Assembly: GCF_021462225.1 (NCBI RefSeq)
Contig: NC_061812.1
Location: 47,411,363-47,475,362, forward strand
Direction: 5' to 3'
From: Girardinichthys multiradiatus
Lineage: Eukaryota; Chordata; Actinopteri; Cyprinodontiformes; Goodeidae
DNA length: 64,000 bases
The notes below the pieces were generated by a model. It ran no database searches. It worked only from the letters and a program-made list of their open reading frames with translations, and was not told where the DNA came from. Of this stretch, positions 34,301 to 45,495 are shown piece by piece. Both the position numbers and the translations under genes were made by a program. Every line of letters begins with the position of its first letter. The stretch's first letter is position 1.

Positions 34301-36522
34301 CGGCTTTCTCCTCCCCCAGCGAATCCAACTCACCACCATGTGGTGATCAGTGGACAGCTCAGCCCCTCCAAAACATGCGGCTGAAGGTCTGATGATACGA
34401 CAACAAAGTCGATCATTGACATCCTGCCTAGGGTATCCTGGTGCCAAGTGCACTGATGGACAGCCTTATGTTTGAACATGGTGTTCATTATGGACAATCC
34501 GTGACTAGCACAGAAGTCCAATAACAAAACACCGCTCGGATTCAGATCGGGGAGGCCATTCCTCGCGATTACGCCTCTCCAGGTGTCACTGTCGTTTCCC
34601 ACGTGGGCGTTGAAGTCCCCCAGCAGAATAATGGAGTCCCCAGGAGGAGCACTATCCAGCACCCCCGACAGGGACGCCAAGAAGGCCGGGTGCTCCGCAC
34701 TACCACTCAGCCCGTAGGCTGAAATGATAGTCAGAGACCTCTCCCCAACCTGAAGGCGCAGGGATGCAACCCTCTCATCCACTGGGGTAAACCCCAACAC
34801 GAGACGGCTGAGCTGGGGGGCGACAAGCAAACCCACCCCAGCCCGCGCCTCTCCCCGTGAGCCACTCCAGAGTAGAAGAGAGTCCAGCCCCTCCCGAGGA
34901 GATGGGTTCCAGTGCCCACGCTGTGTGTGGAGACAAGCCCTACTATTTCTAGTCGATATCTCTCGACCTCCCGCACAAGCTCATGTTCCTTCCCCTCCAG
35001 CGAGGTGACATTCCACGTCCCTAGAGCCAGCCTAAGCATCCGGGGATTGGGCCGCCGAGGTCTCCACCTCCGTCCGCCGTCCAATCCTCTTTGCACCGGT
35101 CCCTCACAGTTTCCCCTGCAGGTGGTGGGCCCACTGGGGGATGGTCTCGCGTCTCTCGTTCGGGCTTGGCCCGGCCAGGTCCCGCGAGGAGCAACCCAGC
35201 CACCAGTTGCTCTCCGACGAGTCCCGACCCCAGGCCTGTCTCCAGGGTGGGACCATGGCTCCGCCGTACCGGGTGACGTCATGTGCCTCGATCTTGTAGT
35301 CGTCATGAGGGGTTCTTGAACCGCTCTTTGTCTGACCCTTCATCTAGAGCCTGTTTGCCATGGGAGACCCTACCAGGGGCATTTAAGCCCCAGACAACAT
35401 AGCCTCTAGGATCATTCGAGCACTCAAACCCCTCCACCACGTTAGGGTGGCGGTTCAAGGAGGGGGAAATATAATTTACTGGATTGAAAACTGACAACCT
35501 TTCTTGGTAAATATTCTGTAGCAACAAGCATGTGTCCTTAGCTGTTAGCAGTTAAAGCCAACAAAAGAAGCTGATAGCTTAGCACCAGAATCAAACTCAT
35601 ACCTTTAAAATACAGTTAATAAAAGGGTTAAAATGCATAAGCGCAGACGGCGCGTTATGATCAATCTTCTGTGTTTAAAATTACCCTTCAAGTAAAGTTT
35701 GTCTTAACTTTAAAAACACAAAAACACAGAGCACACAACTGAGCACGTGTGCTGCAGATAGCCTGCTAGCACTAAGATAGCTGAGTTTCACACAAACAAC
35801 ACCAAACTTCATAAAATGAAAAACGTTCAGATCATAAATCTTTCTCTATTACTCTGCCCAAACCCTGACCTCGTATGAACCATGCTGAGGAGTTGTCCGT
35901 GTGACGACGAAGTTTGAAGAAAGCTCTGTGAACAAAGGGTTAGCTTCCAGCTAACCTCCGGAGCAGTGGCTGGGCGGCCCGTTCTGTCCGCTGACCACAC
36001 TGCACGTTACCACGGTGATGCGGCTTCTGTTGTCCTTCTTTCAGAGTGGGAAAACCGCTCCACTCGGCTTCGTAGAGACCGGGTCTCTGCAGGGGAATTC
36101 TCTGGAACACCGTTTGCTTCTGTAGGCCTCAGAGAGAAAGTCAAGCAAGGCTTGTACCTTAAATCCCATTCATGAATGAATCTACCGGATACACATACAG
36201 TGATTCATTTTTACTTAGTGCATATGATCGATGATCGTATGACACTCTCGGATCCAGTTGAAGAGTTATGTCTGTTTGCCAGCAAAGAGACATTAGCGCG
36301 CTGTGTCTCCCCTGTCCGGTCCCTCTGGAGGCTGTGTGGAAGAGAACATTCCTTGCAAAGGGGGTGCTTTTATACAGCCAGTGGCATCATGGGAAGTCCG
36401 CTGCTACCCCCCTTCCTCTTCTGAGGTTCTGCTGGAAGTCGGTTAAATGCAATTAATTTTGAAAGTTCCAGAAAAGTCTTTACCGGAGTTTTCACGTTGT
36501 AACCATGGCTGTACTCCCAACA
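31336..36522. repeat. Solo LTR, copy 2, interrupted by Rex3
   Basis: It starts TGTTGTGACTATGAATCTG and ends TACTCCCAACA, with a 4-bp GTCC duplication (31332-31335 and 36523-36526). About 1.9 kb without the Rex3 insert. On the minus strand a TATAAAAG box lies near 36368-36375, followed by a GC-rich part (35960-36130), which suggests minus orientation. It splits a Rex1 reverse transcriptase. Copy 1 is at 19508-21382. Confidence 0.85.
32201..35466 (-). mobile_element. Rex3 retrotransposon copy 2, near full length
   Basis: Minus strand, about 3.27 kb. After a 5' leader come the apurinic endonuclease, with '[20 protein letters not shown]', '[17 protein letters not shown]' and '[18 protein letters not shown]', then a linker ('GGNPRTRWWTPAVRD'), the RT ('CSNYKGITLLSLPGKAYARV', 'EEQCGFRPGRGTLDQLYTLY', 'SSLLFADDVVLLAHSHDLQ') and the C-terminal 'LTYGHELWVMTERTRSQIQA'. 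Frameshifts near 33060, 33290, 33570, 34330 and 34800 and a stop near 32750 break the single ORF. The flanks AAATATTATTTAC (32188-32200) and AAATATAATTTAC (35467-35479) are a 13-bp duplication with one mismatch. It is inside a solo LTR. Confidence 0.95.
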
Positions 36523-37100
36523 GTCCTGAGGTCTTCCTTGCTTTCAGGTGCTGAAAGAGCATATTTATATCTTCCTCTGAGATCCATAGTGCAGACAGGG
36601 GATCTGATGGTAGGGGGTGGTTGATGTATGGCAAGGATTTGTGTCCAAATGGGAGGTGGTGGAGTTGGTTTGGGTGTGAACTGCTGCTTTTCATACCTGT
36701 AGTAAAAGCCATTCAACCGATTTTCCAGGCAAGGATTCTGCTCAGGGTTGGGGGAATGGCTCTTGTAGGGAGTCTGGTTTTTCAAACCATTCCAAACAGC
36801 AGAAGCTTCTCCATGACAGAAGCTTTTCTTTAGCTTCTCTTTGATCTCATTTCCTTGGTCAGTTTGTTCCTGACCTGCTTATATAGGGCCAGGTCCGCAC
36901 TGCTGTGAGCATCTTCCTTATCCCTGTGCAGGTACCTCAGATGAGAAGTGAACCAAGGGGTATATACACATCCTCACAGAAACTGATGTATGATGTCACC
37001 ACCCCTGTAAGTTGATTTAAATCAGTGGCTGAAGTTTCAAAAACAGTCCAATATGTGCAGTCAAAGCAGGCCTGTAACATTTGTAACATCATCAGTCCAT
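36523..37100 (-). mobile_element. Rex1 LINE, 5' part of the split copy
   Basis: Minus-strand frames give 'LISEEDIN'-like 'ISEEDINMLFQHLKARKTSG' and an upstream linker ('LNGFYYRYEK'), the region just N-terminal to the Rex1 RT piece at 30988-31335. 'KARKTSG' at the LTR junction continues in frame-compatible sequence on the other side of the LTR. The far upstream end is vague. Confidence 0.75.
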
Positions 37101-37938
37101 TTCTTAACAGTCCGAACCACAGGAATGGAAGCTTTTAATATCCGGACGGGACGTTTTTCTCCGGATACATGATGGACTCCTAGGCAAAAGTGGAGGATTG
37201 TGTGTCTGTTGATAATGTCAGTCGAGGATGTGGAAGATATGTATATAATTGGATGTTTGATAACAGGATTTCTGCTTTTTGGAGTCAGCGGTTACCTGGC
37301 ATATTGACAAATTTGGAGAATGTCAGCAGCTGTTCTGGCCATTGTAAGGCTGCCTGGCATGTGTGATGGGATCTTCAGAGCGATCAACACTCAGACTGGG
37401 ATGTTACGTGAGCTGAATCGCAGACTGGATGTGATCCTTACAGAGGATCGCAGGCAGGTTGTGGTTCCTGGACTCAGGGGTGAAATGGGATAAATCTTGG
37501 AGAAAGTTGTTCACTCGGATCTGGCAGAAAGACCAGGAATTTGGCTGTTTGGATTCGCCTTTGAGAAGCACCAGCGAGACTCTCAAGTCTGACGGAAAAT
37601 TAAGAGTCAGCCTAACCCAAATAATTATTGTTTTTCTGAATCTGGCTCCCCTGCACGGCCTTGATGGCTGGCTATCTTCAACTTCTCCTGGAAGTTATGT
37701 AAACATGACGCTCTGCTCCCTCTGCCCCCTCCCTTCCCTGAGGACATCTGTGGACCTGCTCAGAACTTGGCCGGTTGATGTACATTCCAACGAACCATCA
37801 AGGACAATGGGCTCTGTGACAGTGCTTCATGGACTTACTTGCACACACTTACTTGCACACACACACATGCCCAAGATAAACATATGCACCCCTCACACCA
37901 CCTTCACCGTTCCCAGCATGATGTTGTTTTGTCAACTT
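37101..37938 (+). other. Unidentified retroposon-like sequence, left of the L2 insertion
   Basis: ORF 37459-38052 crosses into L2, so it is not a gene. The sequence up to 37938 appears to resume at 42271, ending in a LINE-like AATAAAGTATC tail at 42535. I read the two sides as one older element interrupted by L2. Its family is not recognised. A short CA-type repeat lies at 37840-37870. Confidence 0.4.
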
Positions 37939-40900
37939 GTTCAATTCAATTCAATTCAGTTTTATTTATATAGCGCCAATTCACAACACATGTTGTCTCA
38001 AGGCACTTCACAACAGTCAGGTACATACATTCCAATTAATCCTAACAATTGAACAGTGCAGTCGGAGTTAGCTTTTTATTCAAATTGGATAAAACGTTTT
38101 TCTATCTAAGGAAACCCAGCAGATTGCATCCAGTCAGTGATTTGCAGCATTCCCTCCTCCCAGATGAGCATGTAGAGACAGTGGACAGTCACTGACATTG
38201 ACTTTGCAGCAATCCCTCATACTGAGCATGCATGTAGCGACAGCGGAGAGGAAAAACTCCCTTTTAACTGGAAGAAACCTCCAGCAGAACCAGGCACAGT
38301 GTGAGCGGCCATCTGCCACCACCGTCTGGGGGTTCGAGAGAACAGAGCAGAGACAAAAAAAGAACACAGAAGCACTGATCCAGAAGTACTTTCTATGGGA
38401 AGGAAAAGTAAATGTTAATGGATGTAGCTCCTTTAGTCGTTTCACCTAGAAAGAAAGAACAGATAAACTCTGAGCCAGTTTTCAAGGTTAGAGTCTGAAA
38501 GAGAGCACATATAATTAGTTACAGTAAAAGCTCAGTCAATTTCCATGTCTAGGAGAGAGAAAGGGTTAAACATTAAAAGACAGGGCTATGTGGATCATCG
38601 GTAGAGGGTGAGCATTAAGTTGTTGCCAGCAGAAGCTCGGACAATTCCCCTCTCCAGAAAGGTGTCACAGGCAGACACAGAACCAGGCCAGGTGTAGCTT
38701 CTAGGAAGAGAATAGAGAGAACAAGGTTAAAAGCTGAAATAACAGCAAACAATGCAAAATTGGAGAGTAGTGTAAGAATGTAGCGAAGAGGGCGAAAGTG
38801 GTCGTTATGTCCTCCAGCAGCCTAAGCCTATAGCAGCATAACTACACAGATAGTTTCAGTTCAGATTATTTAGTTAAACGGTGCTTATTTACAACAATGT
38901 CGTCTCAAGGCACCTCACAAAGGGTCCCGCTGATGGTCATTGTTATACTAAAAACCACAATGATTGGGATACCTCCCTCTGTCAGACTGATTATAACCAT
39001 TGCAAAAGAGAAGGGGTCATACAGGTAGCAGAAATGGAGGGTGTGTTTGCACCTCAACCATAACTGAGCCGGTTTAGGCTAAACCTGACTCCCCCTTAGT
39101 CCAACCAACAGGGAGGGAGGAAGGCTCCCTCCCTGGTAAACTAAGCCACTCTAACTATAAGCTTTATCAAAAAGGAACGTTTTAAGCCTAGCCTTAAAAG
39201 TAGACAGGGTGTCTGCCTCACGGACTAAAGATGGGAGCTGGTTCCACAGGAGGGGAGCCTGATAACTAAAGGATCTGCCTCCCATTCTACTTCTAGAGAC
39301 TCTAGGAACCACCAGTAAACCTGCAGTCTGAGAACAAAGTGCTCTGTTAGGAACATATGGAACAATCAGATCTCTGATGTATGATGGAGCTAGATCATTA
39401 AGGGCTTTATATGTGAGGAGGAGAATTTTAAATTCTATTCTGGACTTAACAGGGAGCCAATGATGGGAAGCTAAAATAGGAGAAATATGATCTCTCCTTT
39501 TAATTTTCATCAGAACTCTTGCTGCAACATTTTGAATCAGCTGAAGGCTTTTAACTGCATTTTGTGGACATCCTGATAGTAATGAATTACAATAGTCCAG
39601 CCTTGAAGTAACAAATGCATGGAATAGTTTTTCAGCATCACTCCTAGATAGGATATTTCTAATTTTGGCAATGTTTCGGAGATGAAAGAAGGAAATCCTA
39701 GAAACCTGTTTAATATGGGATTTAAATTACATGTCCTGGTCAAAAATAACACCAAGGTTTTTTTTACTTTATTATCAGAGGTCAATTTAATGCCATCCAG
39801 GTTAAGTGATTGACTAAGCAGTTTCTTTTTTAAAGACTCCGGTCCAAAGACGACAACTTCTGTTGTCTGAATTTAGAAGCAAAAAATTTAACGTCATCCA
39901 AGTTTTTATATCTTCAAGACATGCTTGTAGTCTATCTAACTGGTTGGGCTCATCAGGATTTATGGATAAGTAAAGCTGAGTATCATCAGCGTAACAGTGA
40001 AAATGTATCCCATGCTGCCTAATAATTTGACCTATTGGAAGCATATATATAGTAAAGAGAATTGGCCCAAGTACTGAGCCCTGTGGTACTCCACAATTAA
40101 CCCTGGAGTTTAAAGATGATTTATCATTTACATGAACATACTGGAATCTGTCAGACAGATAAGATTTAAACCAGCCTAGCGCTGTTCCCCTGATCCCTAC
40201 AGCATATTCCAGCCTTTCTAAGAGAATTTTGTGATCGACTGTATCAAATGCAGCACTGAGATCTAACAGAACCAGAACAGACACAAGTCCATTATCTGAG
40301 GCCATAAGAATATCATTAGTGACTTTCAGCAGAGCTGTTTCAGTGCAATGATGAGCTCTGAAACCTGACTGAAACTCTTCAAACAGGTTATTGCTGTATA
40401 AATGCTCACACATTTGATTAGCAACAATTTTCTCAAGAATTTTAGATAAGAATGGAAGATTGGATATAGGTCTGTAATTTTTCAAGTCATCTCGATCAAG
40501 TATCTCGATCTTAAGTAAAGGTTTAATTACAGCTAACTTAAAAGCCTGTGGTAAATATCCATTTACTAAAGATAAATTAATCATATCTAAAATGGGGCTG
40601 GTAATCAAAGGGAACACTTCCTTAAATAATTTGGTTGGGATTGGGTCTAACATACAAGTTGAAGGTTTAGATGAAGCTAATATTTCTGATAACTCAGGAA
40701 GCTTCACAGGATCAAAACAGTCCAAACACAAATCAGGTTCTGCAGTTATTTCCAATGTTGTCTCACTTGCTGAGGATGAAGTAATCATCTACGGGAGTAT
40801 GTCAAAGATTTTCTTTTTAATAGAATCAATTTTATTTAAGAAGAATCCCATAAAGTCATGGCTGCTAAGAGCTAAGGGAATGGATGGCTCAACAGAGCTA

Positions 40901-42270
40901 TGACTCTGTGTAAGTTTAGCAACTGTACTAAAGAGAAACCTAGGATTATTCTTGTTCTCTTCTATTAATGATGAGAAATAAGCTGTTCTAGCTTGGCGAA
41001 GTGTCATTTTATACAACAGTAGGCTATTTTTCCAGATTAAGTAGGAATCCTCTAGGTGTGTAGAGCGCCATTTTCTCTCGAATTTTCTAACATTGTGCTT
41101 TAAAGTACGCAGCTCTGAATTAAACCAAGGAGCTAGCCTCCTATTAACGATTACCTTCTTTTTCAAGGGGGCTGCATTGTCTAATGCATCATTCAATGAT
41201 GAAGAAACACTATGAACAAAATAATCAATTTGTGAAGGGACAGAAACAGAATTATTGCCCTCCACTGTGCTTTTCAGTGATAATGAGGAAATTAAAAGTG
41301 GAACAGATTCTTTAAAGGTTGTTACAGCATCGCCTGATAATGATCTACTATAATGAAATTTTCTTTCAGGTGTGGAGTACTCGGTTAAATTAAACTCAAA
41401 GGTTATTAAGAAATGGTCCGACAGGACAGGGTTATGAGAGAATATTATTATGTCTTTACACTCAATGCCATATGTCAGCACAAGGTCCAGAGAATGAAGA
41501 CAAAGGTGGGTAGGTTTGTTAATGTTTTGATCAATACCAATTGAGTCTAAGATAGCATTAAACGCTATATTTAGGCTATCACTTTCAGCATCTACATGAA
41601 TGTTAAAATCCCCCACTATAATAACTTTATCTGTATTTAACACTAAATCAGATAAAAGGTCTGAAAACTGATCTAAAAATTGAGAGTAAGGGCCTGATGG
41701 ACGGTACAAAACAACAAACAGAAGAGGTTTTAGTGCTTTGCCATTTGGATGAGGAAAACTAAGGATTAAATATTCAAAAGAGTTGTAGCTATTGATTGGT
41801 CTGGGGCTAATCAATAAATCCGACTGAAAGATGGTTGCTACTCCTCCTCCTCGCCCAGTAATTCGAGGAATGTGAAAATTTAAATAATTAGTAGGAGTTG
41901 ACTCATTTATAATAACATAATCCTCTTGCTGCAGCCAGGTTTCTGTGAGGCAAAGTAAATCAATCTGATTGTCACAAATCAGGTCACTAACCAGCAATGT
42001 CTTTGAAGAGAGAGATCTTATGTTCAGTAAGCCACATTTAATTGTTTTATTTTTCTTTTCGGTCTGAGTTGTGTTTATTTTTATTAGATTTTCCTGATTT
42101 CCTCCTTTTAGATTATTTTTTAATCTATTCAATTTTGGCCGTGGGCGAGACACTGTCTTAATAGGGTAATGGGTGGGTAGCAGTACAGAAGCTGCAGAGA
42201 GGAGTGTTAAACTACGACCCTGCTTCCTGGTCTGAACCCTGGGTTGTCAGAGTTTTGGAGAACTAAGTTT
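37939..42270 (-). mobile_element. L2-clade LINE, nearly complete ORF2 copy
   Basis: The 3' end is at the left: TCAATTCAATTCAATTCAGT then TTTATTTATATAGCGCCAAT. A long 3' UTR runs to about 39145, then ORF2 on the minus strand. This is the best preserved TE in the window and the reference for the other L2 pieces (3685, 14305, 27625, 50040). No ORF1 is seen, so the 5' end near 42270 may be truncated. It lies within an unidentified retroposon-like sequence. Confidence 0.93.
39151..42153 (-). pseudogene. L2 ORF2: endonuclease-reverse transcriptase, lightly damaged
   Basis: From the ATG ending at 42153, 454 codons encode the APE endonuclease: '[20 protein letters not shown]', '[15 protein letters not shown]', '[17 protein letters not shown]' and '[15 protein letters not shown]'. 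A single TAG at 40789-40791 interrupts the frame. The same frame goes on with the RT: 'SKPSTCMLDPIPTKLFKEVF', 'NYRPISNLPFLSKILEKI', 'HHCTETALLKVTND', 'LLDLSAAFDTVDHKILLERL', 'GVPQGSVLGPILFTIYMLPI' and 'FHCYADDTQLYLS' (catalytic YADD). A 2-nt deletion near 39870 shifts the frame. The C-terminal domain follows at 39510-39151 ('RDHISPILASHHWLPVKSRI'). It nicks target DNA and copies its own RNA. Relatively recent insertion. Confidence 0.92.
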
Positions 42271-42535
42271 TGTTGCTTCTTTGTGCTGAGGTTTTTTGCA
42301 ATCTCAAACTGTATCCTGCTAAGGATAAAGTGTGAAATATGATTTTTTTTCCCTCTACTTACCTAATGTGGCCTCTTTTCTCATCTAGCAAGGGCAGCGC
42401 CTGTGAGTGGGCAGCAAAGCCTCGGTGACCCGTCCCCCCATTGTCTTGTGTCATGATGTATGTTTGGATGGGTTGTACTGGAATTCTAATTTCCCCTCGG
42501 GGATCAATAAAGTATCTTTGAATTGAATTGAATCT
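42271..42535 (+). mobile_element. LINE-type 3' tail right of the L2 insertion
   Basis: 'GAGGTTTTTTGCAATCTCAA', 'GGTGACCCGTCCCCCCATTG' and 'CTCGGGGATCAATAAAGTAT' followed by TTGAATTGAATTGAA form a retroposon 3' end like that at 24900-24945. Confidence 0.6.
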
Positions 42536-42949
42536 GCCTGTAGGTTGGGATGAGATGGACCAGATAGTGGTCAGAAAGTCCCAAAGCAGCCTTGGTGACA
42601 GCATGTTATGCATCCTTTAAAGTTGCATAGCATCTGGAACAACCCTGACATTCTACAAAAAATAATATGATAAACTTTCCAGATTAGAGGAACAAAGGAT
42701 CTGAATACCTGGAACATATATTTGAAGGATTTCAGTTAATCCCTTTTAACAGACTAATTATACAAAATGGGATGTACAAGAATACAGATTTAGGATATGA
42801 ACAATTAAATTAATTAACAATTAAATCTATAATTAAATATAATTTTATTCTCATAAAAGTTGGGTTACATATGCCATCAAGTGTACTAAAGTCCCCCCCC
42901 AAAATAAAAAATAAAAAAGTACTGTCTAAATTATACAGGACACTTAAAT
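42536..42949. other. Sequence without clear assignment
   Basis: AT-rich, with a CCCCCCCC run near 42893. The part from about 42690 may belong to the L1 fragment that follows. Confidence 0.35.
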
Positions 42950-43317
42950 AGATGAATCAATTTCCGTTCCTATTACGAAATGGGAGGTGGACTTATCAGT
43001 CAACTTTGACCAAACATTCTGGTCAAAGCGACCAGACTAGTAACACCAGTTTACAATTAATACAATATGAAATACTTCATAGATATACTATACTGGTCAA
43101 CGGTTGTTCAAGGTGGGTTTTGCACCGTCTAATACTTGCTTATACTGCACAGGCAATATATCTGACACGCCCTTTGGTTCCATGGTTCCACACCTGTTCA
43201 GAGGTTCTTGTGCCTGATATGTGAAGACTTATCAAAGTGTCTGGAATGTAATATTTCACCTTCCCCCCTCAGTTTACTTGTTGGGCAACTTAAATGATGT
43301 CACCATAGAGACAAGCC
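42950..43317 (+). mobile_element. L1-clade LINE ORF2 C-terminal fragment
   Basis: Shifted frames give 'LIQYEILHR', 'RLFKVGFAPSNTCLYCTGNI'-like sequence and 'SVYLLGNLNDVTIET', the C-terminal Cys/His region of a fish L1 ORF2. It abuts Rex3 copy 3 at about 43318. Dead fragment. Confidence 0.65.
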
Positions 43318-45495
43318 ATCTCGTGTTGGGGCCCCAGTGGATGAGAGGGTTGCATCCTTGCGCCTTCAGGTTGGGGAAAGGTCTCTGACTGACCTTACGG
43401 CCTACGGGCCGAGCGGTAGTGCGGAGTACCTGGCCTTCTTGGCGTCCCTGGGGTGTTGGATAGTGCCCCTCCTGGGGTCTCCATTATTCTACTGGGGGAC
43501 TTCAACGCCCACATGGGAAATGACAGTGACACTTGGAGAGGCGTGATCGCGAGGAATGGCCTCCCCGATCTGAATCCGAGTGGTGTTTCGTTATTGGACT
43601 TCTGTGCTAGTCACGGATTGTCCATAATGAACACCATGTTCAAGCATAAAGGTGTCTATCAGTGTACTTGGCACCAGGACACCCTTGGTAGGAAGTTGAT
43701 GATCGACTTTGTTGTCATGTCGTAAGACCTTTGGCCACATGTTTTGGACACTCGGGTGAAGAAAGGAGCTGAGCTGTCCACTAATCATCACCTTGTGGTG
43801 ATTTGGATCCACTGGAAGAGGAGAAAGCCGGACAGACTTGGCATCACAAGCGCATAGTGAGGGTCTGCTGGGATTGTCTAAACTCCCACCTTTGGAAGAG
43901 TTTTGACCAGATTCTAGCCGAGAATCTATTGTCCGCATCTATTGTCGATGCTGTGGCCGTAAGGTCTGCAGTCCCTGTCACGTCGGCAATCCCCGAACCC
44001 GGTGGTGGACACCGGCAGTAATGGATGCTGTCAAGCTGAAGAAGGAGTCCTATCGGCTGTAGTTGGCTTGTGGGAATCCTAAGGCGGCTGACGGGTACCA
44101 TGAGGCCAAGCGTGGCGTGGTCCGGGCTGTGGCAGAGGCAAAAACCCGGGCCTGGGAGGAGTTTGGTGAGACCATGGAGGAGGACTACCGGTTGGCCTCG
44201 AAGCGATTCTGGCAAACAATCCGGCGCAACAGGAGGGGGAAGCAGTGCTTCGCCAACACTGTCTACAGCGGGCGTGGGAGGCTGCTGACCTCGACTGGGG
44301 ACATTATCAGGCGGTGGAAGGAGTACTTCGAGGATCTCCTCAATCCTGCCATCACACATTCCCTGGTGGTAGCAGAGGCTGGGGACTCGGGGTTAGACTC
44401 TTTCATCGCCCAGGCTGAAGTCACCGAGGTGGTTAAAAAGCTCCACGGTGGCAGGGCCTCGGGGGTGGATGTGATCCACCCTGAGTACCTCAAGTCTCTG
44501 GATGTTGTGGGACTGTCATGAACATTGCATGGCGGTCGGGGACAGTGCCTCTGGACTGGCAGACCGGGGTGGTGGTCCCTCTTCATAAGAAGGGTGACCG
44601 GAGGGTGTGTTCCAACTACAGGGTGATCACACTCCTCAGCCTCCTTGGTAAGGCCTACGCCAGGGTATTGGAGAGGAGAGTGCGGCCCAACCGGTCTACA
44701 TGTGTTTTGTGGACCTGGAGAAGGCATTCGACGTCGTCCCTCATGGTGCCCTGTGGGGGGTGCTCCAGCAGTATGGAATCGGGGGCCCTTTATTAGGGGA
44801 CATCTGGTCTCTGTACAAGAGGAGCAGGAGTTTGGTCCGCATTGCCGGTACTATGTCGGACCTGATCCCGTTGTATGTTAAACTGAGGCAGGGCTGCCCT
44901 TTGTCACCGGCCCTGTTTATAACTTTTATGGACAGGATTTCTAGGCGCAGCCACGGGCCCGAGGGAGTCTGGTTTGGGGACCAGTGGATTTTGTCTCTTC
45001 TTTTTGCACATGACGTGGTCCTGCTGACCTACAGCATGACCTGGGGCGGTTCGCAGCCAAGTGTGAAGAGGCTGGGATGAAGATCGGCTCTTGCAAGTCC
45101 GAGGCCATGGTTCTCGACCGGAAAAGGGGGGTTTGTCCTCTTCAGGTTGGAGGGGAGTTCATGCCTCAAGTGGAGGAGTTCAAGTATCTCGGGGTCTTAT
45201 TCACGAGTGAGGGAAGAATGGAGCGGGTGATCGTCGCTGTGCCTGTTTGTTGTGGTGAAGAGAGAGCTGAGCCAAAAAGTGATGCTCTGTCTACATTCCT
45301 ACCCTCACCTATGGCCATGAACTCTGGGTCATGACTGAAAGAATGAGATCCCGGATACAAGCGGATGAAATGAGTTTCCTCTGTAGGGTGGCCCGGCGGT
45401 TCCTTAGAGATAGGGTGAGGCGCTCGTCCATCCAGGAGGAGCTCTAAGTAGAGCCGCTGCTCGTCCACATCGAGAGGAGCCAGTTGAGGTGGCTC
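43318..45495 (+). mobile_element. Rex3 retrotransposon copy 3, 5'-truncated
   Basis: It starts inside the endonuclease: '[20 protein letters not shown]', '[20 protein letters not shown]' and '[14 protein letters not shown]'. It continues through 'WEEFGETMEEDYRLASKRFW', 'HGGRASGVDVIHPEYLKSL', 'VITLLSLLGKAYARVLERRV', 'MCFVDLEKAFDVVPHGALWG', 'LRQGCPLSPALFITFMDRIS' and 'QVEEFKYLGVLFTSEGRME', to 'SFLCRVA' near 45390. FADD is changed to FAHD in 'LLFAHDVVLL' (near 45003), so the catalytic box is broken. Several frameshifts and a deletion in the RT. The end meets the G-rich block at about 45496. Confidence 0.92.

Noticed and set aside
19508..36522. The two 1.9-kb repeats as the paired LTRs of the Gypsy element between them
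   Set aside because: Each has its own distinct 4-bp target duplication (ATGG, GTCC), so they are independent solo LTRs. Copy 2 lies in a Rex1 fragment outside the Gypsy.
37459..38052. 197-codon ORF
   Set aside because: Its last third is the 3' tail of the L2 LINE, so it crosses an insertion junction and cannot be an ancestral gene.
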